From: Sphaerochaeta sp.
Lineage (GTDB): Bacteria > Spirochaetota > Spirochaetia > Sphaerochaetales > Sphaerochaetaceae
Direction of reading: 5' to 3'
DNA: 36,478 nucleotides
NCBI GenBank assembly: GCA_028699215.1
Contig: JAQVVB010000003.1
Span: 1-36,478, forward strand
Part shown: positions 31,583 through 36,478 of the stretch, piece after piece
Layout: each line of letters starts with the position of its first letter
Numbering within the stretch: position 1 is the stretch's first letter
The notes under the pieces: model-generated
Told to the model about the DNA's origin: nothing
The model's input: only the letters and a program-made list of their open reading frames with translations
Database searches by the model: none
Program-made: the position numbers and the translations under genes

Positions 31583-32644
31583 ATGATGCAAAAACAAGAC
31601 GCCTATGGATTTGGTATCATCGGTTTGGGGTCTATTGCCAAAACCCACGCTGAAGCACTTTTACACGCAAAAGGATGCAGATTGGTCAGCGGGTATCATG
31701 CAAATAAAGAAAAAGCAACCGCTTTTTGTTCACACTTTGGAGCGAAAGGGTATGATGATTTGGAAGCTTTTCTTTCAGACCCTGCACTGGATGTCGTGTT
31801 GATCGCCACCCCATCGGGGTCTCATCTTGAAAGTGCTCTTGCTTCCATTGCCCACAAAAAGCATGTTCTGATAGAAAAACCCTTGGAAGTGACCGTTGAA
31901 CGATGCGACCAACTCATCTCTGCATCACAGAGAGAACAGGTGGTGCTTGGTAGTATTTTCCAATCACGCTCATATGGCGCGGCAAAAGCAATCAAGAAGG
32001 CCCTTGAAGAGGGAAGGTTTGGACAGCTCACCCTTCTTGATGCGCAGATAAAGTGGTATCGAAGCCAAGCCTATTATGATAGTGCAGCTTGGAGAGGGAC
32101 CTGGCAATATGACGGGGGTGGTATTCTGATGAACCAAGGCATCCATGCAATTGACCTTCTGCAGTGGTTCGGCGGTCCTGTATCGGAAATATTCGGTGCG
32201 ACTGCAACGCTTACACATGAACGAATCGAAGTTGAGGATACTGCGGTGGCAACCTTGAGGTTTGCAAACGGGGCTTTGGGAGTCATTGAAGGGACGACAG
32301 GAACCTATCCTGGGTTTCTCAAGCGCATTGAGGTGTGTGGGAGCCAGGGAAGTGCAATTCTGGAAGAAGACAGCCTCCTTACCTGGAAATTCAGGGAGGA
32401 GAGAATAGAAGATGAGCTGATCCGCACGCAGTTCTCCAAGGAACATGGTTCCAAGGTGGACGCCACCCAATCCAGTGGGTTGGATTTTGCAGGACATCAG
32501 GGGGTCTTTGAAGATTTTGTGCAGGCTTTGCGAGAAAATCGGGATCCGACAATTTCTGGCAAGGAAGCGAGGAAGCCGGTGGAAATCATCGAAGCAATTT
32601 ATGCGAGCGCCAGAGGCAGGGTTCCTGTTTCCTTACCTTTGTAA
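31583..32644 (+). CDS. Gfo/Idh/MocA-family NAD(P)-dependent oxidoreductase
   Basis: 353 residues. The N-terminal Rossmann motif FGIIGLGSIAKTHAEAL is near residues 10-26, EKPLEVTVERCDQLI near 100 contains the catalytic EKP lysine, and GGGILMNQGIHAIDLLQWFGG near 178-198 carries the family's GxxxxxxGxHxxD histidine/aspartate. Members oxidise or reduce sugars, inositols and their derivatives. GAGAGG stands 5 bases before the ATG at 31583; ATG at 31586 is equally possible. It sits between two paralogous binding-protein genes on the other strand. Confidence 0.9.
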   Translation: MMQKQDAYGFGIIGLGSIAKTHAEALLHAKGCRLVSGYHANKEKATAFCSHFGAKGYDDLEAFLSDPALDVVLIATPSGSHLESALASIAHKKHVLIEKPLEVTVERCDQLISASQREQVVLGSIFQSRSYGAAKAIKKALEEGRFGQLTLLDAQIKWYRSQAYYDSAAWRGTWQYDGGGILMNQGIHAIDLLQWFGGPVSEIFGATATLTHERIEVEDTAVATLRFANGALGVIEGTTGTYPGFLKRIEVCGSQGSAILEEDSLLTWKFREERIEDELIRTQFSKEHGSKVDATQSSGLDFAGHQGVFEDFVQALRENRDPTISGKEARKPVEIIEAIYASARGRVPVSLPL

Positions 32645-32650
32645 AGGAAT

Positions 32651-32686
32651 AAAAAGGCTGCCTCAAAACTTAATTTTGAGGCAGCC
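32651..32686 (-). terminator. Terminator stem between the oxidoreductase and the second binding protein
   Basis: A perfect 13-base stem (GGCTGCCTCAAAA at 32656-32668 with its complement at 32674-32686) and a 5-base loop. On the minus strand it is followed by five T residues (32655-32651), so it terminates the binding-protein gene; it also closes the plus-strand gene. Confidence 0.88.
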
Positions 32687-32714
32687 TGAACCAATACAAG
32701 GAGTTGTATCGTTA

Positions 32715-33713
32715 TTACTGTTTGATCACCCGCTTTTCTCCATGTTCTACGAGGACTGAAGCAGCCTGCAACAGATCTTCGTCAATGGTGATGCCCAGTT
32801 TCTTTGCAGAATCAAGATTGAACCATAGTTCAAACTGGGAGGGGTCGTTGAAGAAAATGGCGCCGATATCCTTGGGCTTTTCCCCTTTGAGGATTCTTTC
32901 TACGACTTTACCGGTCTCAATGCCTACCGTATAGTAGTTGAAGCCCCAGCTCATCAAGAAATCAATGCCTTCGCTGCTGGTGGTGTCGGTGTTGAAGAGG
33001 GGAATTCCTGCTTTATCGCATACTTCACTGACGCTGGTGATGGCACTAACCACCGTATTGTCGATTGCCACATACATTCCGTCGACTCGATTGATGATGG
33101 ACTGGGCGGCCATTTTCACTTCACTGGAGTTGCTGATGGCTGCGGCGACAAACTCAACCCCGTTTTTCTTGCAGATTTCTCTTGCAAGTTCCATCATGGC
33201 CACTCCATTGGCTTCACTGCTGGTGTAGATCATTCCCAGGCTTTTGGGCTTGATGATGGAAAAATAGGTTTCAAGCTGAAGCTCAATTGGATTCAAATCG
33301 GAAATGCCTGCAATGTTGGTGTCTTCTGTTTTGTCGTAATTGGCTAGCAGTCCTGCCGCCAAGGGGTCGGTGATGGCACCGAATACCACAGGTTTTGTGG
33401 TGATGACCTGTGCAAGGGCTTGTGCTGGAGGAGTCGCAATCCCTATTACGATGTCCTTGTCGTCGCTCTTGAATTTCTGGGCTATGGCGATTGCCGTTGC
33501 TATTTCGGCATTACAATTCTGCAAGTCATAGGTTGCTTTGATACCGGTGGAATCGAGATAATCGATGATCCCCTGTTCGATTGCATCCAAAGCGGGGTGA
33601 GCCACCATTTTGGATATTCCGATGGATACGGTTTCTGGGTTTGTTTCTTTTGCAGGTTGGGCGAACAATAGGGCAGGAAGCAACAACAACGTGAGGATGC
33701 AAATCTTTTTCAT
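32715..33713 (-). CDS. ABC transporter substrate-binding protein (COG2984 type), second copy
   Basis: 332 residues. Signal peptide MKKICILTLLLLPALLFA, cut before QPAKETNPE. The mature protein shares long segments with the first copy: HPALDAIEQGIIDYLDSTG, TPPAQALAQV, SSEVKMAAQSIINRVDG, FELWFNLDSAKKLG. AAGGAG lies before the ATG at 33713. It has its own promoter and terminator and no permease or ATPase of its own nearby, so it may feed the three-gene transporter upstream with a different ligand. A sensory role is also possible. Confidence 0.91.
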   Translation of the reverse strand: MKKICILTLLLLPALLFAQPAKETNPETVSIGISKMVAHPALDAIEQGIIDYLDSTGIKATYDLQNCNAEIATAIAIAQKFKSDDKDIVIGIATPPAQALAQVITTKPVVFGAITDPLAAGLLANYDKTEDTNIAGISDLNPIELQLETYFSIIKPKSLGMIYTSSEANGVAMMELAREICKKNGVEFVAAAISNSSEVKMAAQSIINRVDGMYVAIDNTVVSAITSVSEVCDKAGIPLFNTDTTSSEGIDFLMSWGFNYYTVGIETGKVVERILKGEKPKDIGAIFFNDPSQFELWFNLDSAKKLGITIDEDLLQAASVLVEHGEKRVIKQ

Positions 33714-33737
33714 AGGGGATCTCCTTGTGATGACGTT

Positions 33738-33767
33738 ACTATAAACAGAAACGTAAAGGATGTGCAA
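33738..33767 (-). promoter_or_regulatory. Promoter of the second COG2984-type binding protein
   Basis: On the minus strand: -35 TTGCAC (33767-33762), 18-base spacer, -10 TATAGT (33743-33738), leader of about 19 bases containing AAGGAG. Confidence 0.55.
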
Positions 33768-33813
33768 GTATCTATCTAAAGAAACATGATTTTTTTTCAT
33801 TTATTTGGGTATG

Positions 33814-33840
33814 AAAAAAGCCCCCAAAAAAGGAGGCTTT
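33814..33840 (-). terminator. Intrinsic terminator of the hyperacidic protein gene
   Basis: On the minus strand AAAGCCTCC (33840-33832) pairs with GGGGGCTTT (33825-33817), one G-U, around a T6 loop, and a T tract continues to 33814. It lies 20 bases after the stop. Confidence 0.82.
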
Positions 33841-33860
33841 GTACTGCTTGTGACAAGTGC

Positions 33861-34130
33861 TTACAAGTCTTCGTCCAAGTCATCGAATTCATCGTCATCA
33901 AAGAACTCGTCTTCGAACGATTCGTCGCCTTCGACCATGAATCCATCATCAAGAAGTTCATCATCCTCTTCATCGTCTTCGATGATTTCATCGTCGTCGT
34001 CGCTGAATTCAATTACTTCCGGAGCATCGTATATGTCAGCTAATAAAGCATCTTCTTCATCTTCCAGTTCGCTGAAATAACGATCTTCTTCATCATCGAG
34101 GTCTTCGTCTTCCTCACGGAATTTTGCCAT
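33861..34130 (-). CDS. Small hyperacidic protein of unknown function
   Basis: 89 residues, of which about 50 are Asp or Glu (56 percent) and only three are basic, all within the first 17. After MAKFREED the chain is almost all acidic runs broken by a few aromatic and aliphatic residues (RYFSELE, ADIYDAPEVIEF, DGFMVEG, FEDEFFDDDEF). No fold is recognisable; most is probably disordered. AAGGAG lies 7 bases before the ATG at 34130, a near-consensus promoter lies upstream and a clean terminator follows, so it is a real monocistronic gene. It resembles the acidic tail of RNA polymerase delta subunits or a DNA mimic in composition only; I assign no function. Confidence 0.8.
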   Translation of the reverse strand: MAKFREEDEDLDDEEDRYFSELEDEEDALLADIYDAPEVIEFSDDDDEIIEDDEEDDELLDDGFMVEGDESFEDEFFDDDEFDDLDEDL

Positions 34131-34168
34131 GCCGGTACTCCTTAAAAACGTCTCTTCCCTATGTCTAC

Positions 34169-34197
34169 AACATAAGAGAAGCTTATCCACTTGTCAA
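34169..34197 (-). promoter_or_regulatory. Strong promoter of the hyperacidic protein gene
   Basis: On the minus strand: perfect -35 TTGACA (34197-34192), 17-base spacer, -10 TATGTT (34174-34169), leader of about 32 bases with AAGGAG. An inverted repeat TATGT-N5-ACATA (34160-34174) overlaps the -10 and start site and may be an operator. Confidence 0.65.
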
Positions 34198-34234
34198 TTG
34201 GTTTTGGTGTGTTTTAAGCTGTTTGGAAACGCTC

Positions 34235-34263
34235 TGGACAGCCTTGTTTACCACTGCTATGAT
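34235..34263 (+). promoter_or_regulatory. Promoter of pdxA, leaderless type
   Basis: -35 TGGACA (34235-34240), 17-base spacer, -10 TATGAT (34258-34263), then seven bases to the ATG at 34271. No ribosome binding site is present. Confidence 0.62.
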
Positions 34264-34270
34264 AACCACT

Positions 34271-35299
34271 ATGAAAGAAGAACCTATCTATTTGGCACTT
34301 CCCATGGGCGATCCCGCAGGTATTGGTCCTGAGATCATACTCAAGATGATTGATTCCCATGCTACTCCCTTTTCAGTTGCTTTGGTTGTTGTCGGCGATG
34401 CTTCTCTTTTTAGGAAAACATCGAGTGATCTTTACCTTCCTTTCACTTTCGATGCCGTCGTTGAAAACGAGGCGGACCTTCTTGAAGCAAAAGAAGAAGG
34501 GAAGCGTTGTATCCTCTATGACATGCACACAGTTGATCTCTCCTGTTTTGCATACGGAGCGATAAGCGCCATGTGTGGAAAGGCAGCTTTTGATGCAGTG
34601 AAACTCTGTGTCGAACTTGTGGAGAAAGGTATGTGCAAGGCAGTAGTGACTCCTCCTTTACATAAGGAAGCCCTCAAGGCTGCAAACATATCCCATATCG
34701 GGTATACGGAAATCCTTTCGGATTTGAGTTCTACCAAGAACGCCGTTACGATGTTCGATACCTTGGGGTTGAAGATTTTCTTTCATACTAGGCATCTTTC
34801 ACTTCGTGATGCTTGCAAAGCGGTTACCAAGGAAAGTCTGCTCAAGACCATTCTTTCCTGTGATGCCATAACGAAGAGTTCCCAAGCGTTTGATATGCAG
34901 CTTCCCCTTGTGGTTGCCGGGCTCAATCCCCATTGTGGGGAACATGGGCTTTTTGGCGACGAAGAGCAGACAGCCATTGAACCTGCCGTTTTTGAGGCGA
35001 GAAGGCTGGGGGTTGAAGTCGTTGGTCCTGTAGGTGCTGACTCTGTCTTTTATCAGACGAGGATGGGCAAGTATAGGGCGGTGATCTCCCTGTATCACGA
35101 CCAAGGTCATATTGCAGCAAAAACGCTTGATTTCAATCAGACCATTTCCATTACCTGGAATCTTCCTTTCTTGCGGACGAGTGTAGATCATGGAACGGCT
35201 TTCGATATAGCCGGAAAGGGTGTTGCCGACAGCCAAGGAATGGTGCGAGCCGTTCTTGTCGCATCAGAGTATCTTGCCAAAGGGGACATGTATCAATGA
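34271..35299 (+). CDS. pdxA: PdxA-family 4-phosphooxy-threonine/threonate dehydrogenase
   Basis: 342 residues. LPMGDPAGIGPEI near residues 9-21 is the family's opening motif. Metal and substrate residues appear in VVTPPLHKEAL near 126, FFHTRHLSLRDA near 170, LNPHCGEHGLFGDEE near 217 and SLYHDQGHIAAKTLDF near 273, then SVDHGTAFDIAGKG. Classical PdxA oxidises 4-hydroxythreonine 4-phosphate for pyridoxal phosphate synthesis. The DQGHI form, rather than DQGL, is one I associate with PdxA2-type enzymes that act on 4-phospho-threonate or -erythronate, so the pathway is open. The promoter fixes the start at 34271. It overlaps the lipoprotein gene by four bases. Confidence 0.9.
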   Translation: MKEEPIYLALPMGDPAGIGPEIILKMIDSHATPFSVALVVVGDASLFRKTSSDLYLPFTFDAVVENEADLLEAKEEGKRCILYDMHTVDLSCFAYGAISAMCGKAAFDAVKLCVELVEKGMCKAVVTPPLHKEALKAANISHIGYTEILSDLSSTKNAVTMFDTLGLKIFFHTRHLSLRDACKAVTKESLLKTILSCDAITKSSQAFDMQLPLVVAGLNPHCGEHGLFGDEEQTAIEPAVFEARRLGVEVVGPVGADSVFYQTRMGKYRAVISLYHDQGHIAAKTLDFNQTISITWNLPFLRTSVDHGTAFDIAGKGVADSQGMVRAVLVASEYLAKGDMYQ

Positions 35300-36478
35300 A
35301 TATGAAACGAATTACGTTGGGTTTAGTCGTAGCAGGCCTGCTGTTTTTATCTTCCTGTGCAACCACGGTGCAGGTTCGCCATCTGATTCCTTCTGAGGTG
35401 AATCTCAGTGGGTATAGAACGATCGCCGTTGCTTCGACTGACTCCTATCGGTTCCCCTTTGGTAGGCCGGTGAGTCCTTGGATCCGGGGTCTGAACGAGA
35501 CTTCATTCAGTTTGACCAGCGGATATGCCAATGATCTTTCCAACCAGGTAGCTGATCTGGGCAGTCGGTATCTTACGCAAACACTCATGGATACTGATTA
35601 TTTTACGATTTTAGGACCTGATCTTACCGATGCCTATCTTACCCTTTCTTCAAGTGGGGAGGATTCGCTTTCCTTGTTGAAGGCAAAAGGAGTACAGGCA
35701 ATCCTAAGAAGTTCAATAACCTACATGGGATGTGACGAATCCATTTATGGAAGAGACAAGAAGACCTGGGTGAGCGAGAGTCTTGATCCTTTAAAGCCAA
35801 CTGTATTGACTTCCTATGAAAAGGTCACAGGAAGGGATTACTACCTTTTGCAGAAAGCAACCGTGACTTTCACCTATACGTTGATGGATATCGAGACAGG
35901 GAAAATCGTCACCACCAAATCCTTTACCGATCAGAGGGACAGGGAGACGCTCATAGGCCGAAGGACCTATGAAGATCAAGAGGGGTCGAGTTCCCGATTT
36001 AGCGACGAACGCATCTATGCAAGTGGATTTGCTCCTTCGTTTGTATCCCTTTTTGACAGGATGCTGGATGGTTTCCAGAATGAGATTTCCCATCAGCTCG
36101 CCCCTTCCTGGCAGACGTTCTCTGTTTCCCTCATGTCCAACAAACCTAAGGTTGATGCTGTGAAGCAGGCCTATGAACTGTCCGAGGCGGGGTCGCTTCA
36201 GAAAGCATACTCACTGTTCTTGGGACAATGGAATCAGAGCGGACATGTTCCCAGTGGGTATAATGCTGCTCTTCTCTTGGAAGCTCAAGGAGACTTGGAA
36301 GAAGCTGTCGACTTGATGAACGAGGTGTACAACTTCAGTGGGAACTCCAAGGCCCGGTCTCAATTTTTACGCATGCAAAAGGCTCTCTCTGATCAGATAA
36401 AAGCAGAAAAGCAGTTTTCTGGAGATGTATCCAGTGGAGATGAGTTTATGGTCATGACCCAGTTCTATACCGTGGAGT
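35296..36478 (+). CDS. Predicted lipoprotein with possible TPR-like C-terminal part, partial
   Basis: Open from the ATG at 35296, overlapping the pdxA stop as ATGA, to the right edge: at least 394 residues. Residues 1-21 form a lipoprotein signal with a lipobox LSSC followed by ATTVQVRH. A region with many Ser, Thr and Tyr residues follows, including VTFTYTLMDIETGKIVTTKSF, like outer-membrane-associated lipoproteins of the DUF6340 kind. From about residue 290 helical segments AVKQAYELSEAGSLQKAYSLF and YNAALLLEAQGDLEEAVDLMNEVY look like tetratricopeptide repeats. I do not know its role. No function shared with PdxA is evident, though translation is coupled. Confidence 0.78.
   Translation, partial: MNMKRITLGLVVAGLLFLSSCATTVQVRHLIPSEVNLSGYRTIAVASTDSYRFPFGRPVSPWIRGLNETSFSLTSGYANDLSNQVADLGSRYLTQTLMDTDYFTILGPDLTDAYLTLSSSGEDSLSLLKAKGVQAILRSSITYMGCDESIYGRDKKTWVSESLDPLKPTVLTSYEKVTGRDYYLLQKATVTFTYTLMDIETGKIVTTKSFTDQRDRETLIGRRTYEDQEGSSSRFSDERIYASGFAPSFVSLFDRMLDGFQNEISHQLAPSWQTFSVSLMSNKPKVDAVKQAYELSEAGSLQKAYSLFLGQWNQSGHVPSGYNAALLLEAQGDLEEAVDLMNEVYNFSGNSKARSQFLRMQKALSDQIKAEKQFSGDVSSGDEFMVMTQFYTVE

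Noticed and set aside
33805-34080. Plus-strand poly-serine open frame
   Set aside because: It is the antisense read of the Asp/Glu codons of the hyperacidic gene, which has promoter, ribosome binding site and terminator on the minus strand.

Overview
This 36.5 kb window looks like chromosomal DNA of a spirochaete, most probably Sphaerochaeta or a close relative. That is an inference. It rests on the rplU-rpmA-obg-nadD-yqeK-(lipoprotein)-rsfS order, on solute-binding proteins whose mature part begins with an AAGxAEA-like sequence after the signal peptide, on the abundance of monosaccharide transport, and on moderate GC with ATG, GTG and TTG starts. I see no insertion sequence, prophage, CRISPR array, tRNA or rRNA. 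Gene density is very high, and no stretch longer than 300 bases lacks a gene.

Layout. Positions 1-7.9 kb: a 23S rRNA methyltransferase (rlmI, running off the left edge) diverges from a run of HAD phosphatase, phosphohexomutase, small membrane protein, ComEC-like protein and rsmA, which meets a MATE exporter head-on. 7.9-17.9 kb: pta, an MFS permease, a prephenate/arogenate dehydrogenase with mtaB and a GNAT acetyltransferase, a bioY-cysE pair facing birA, then argS and a TetR regulator. 18.0-21.9 kb: the ribosome-assembly and NAD operon rplU to rsfS. 21.9-27.0 kb: a ChvE-type monosaccharide ABC importer (chvE-mmsA-mmsB) ending in its own LacI-family regulator. 27.1-33.7 kb: a second MATE exporter, a three-gene ABC importer of the COG2984/COG4120/COG1101 type, a Gfo/Idh/MocA oxidoreductase and a second, paralogous binding protein. 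33.8-36.5 kb: an 89-residue hyperacidic protein, a PdxA-family dehydrogenase, and a lipoprotein that runs off the right edge.

The most striking pattern is in the control signals. For seven genes on both strands (rlmI, HAD, tyrA-like, birA, tetR, the second MATE and pdxA) a sigma70-like promoter ends only 4-7 bases before the start codon, and there is no ribosome binding site. These are candidate leaderless mRNAs. Other genes (argS, chvE, both COG2984 binding proteins, the acidic protein) have ordinary leaders with AAGGA-type sites. The sugar operon is graded: an ATG start and a strong ribosome binding site for the binding protein, then a stem-loop, then TTG starts for the ATPase, permease and regulator. 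The second ABC operon instead has a true intrinsic terminator after its binding protein. Operator-like palindromes sit at the birA/bioY, tetR and chvE promoters. Three convergent gene pairs end within a few bases of each other or overlap.

Limits: no database search was possible, so family assignments come from motifs read by eye, and promoter calls are pattern matches.
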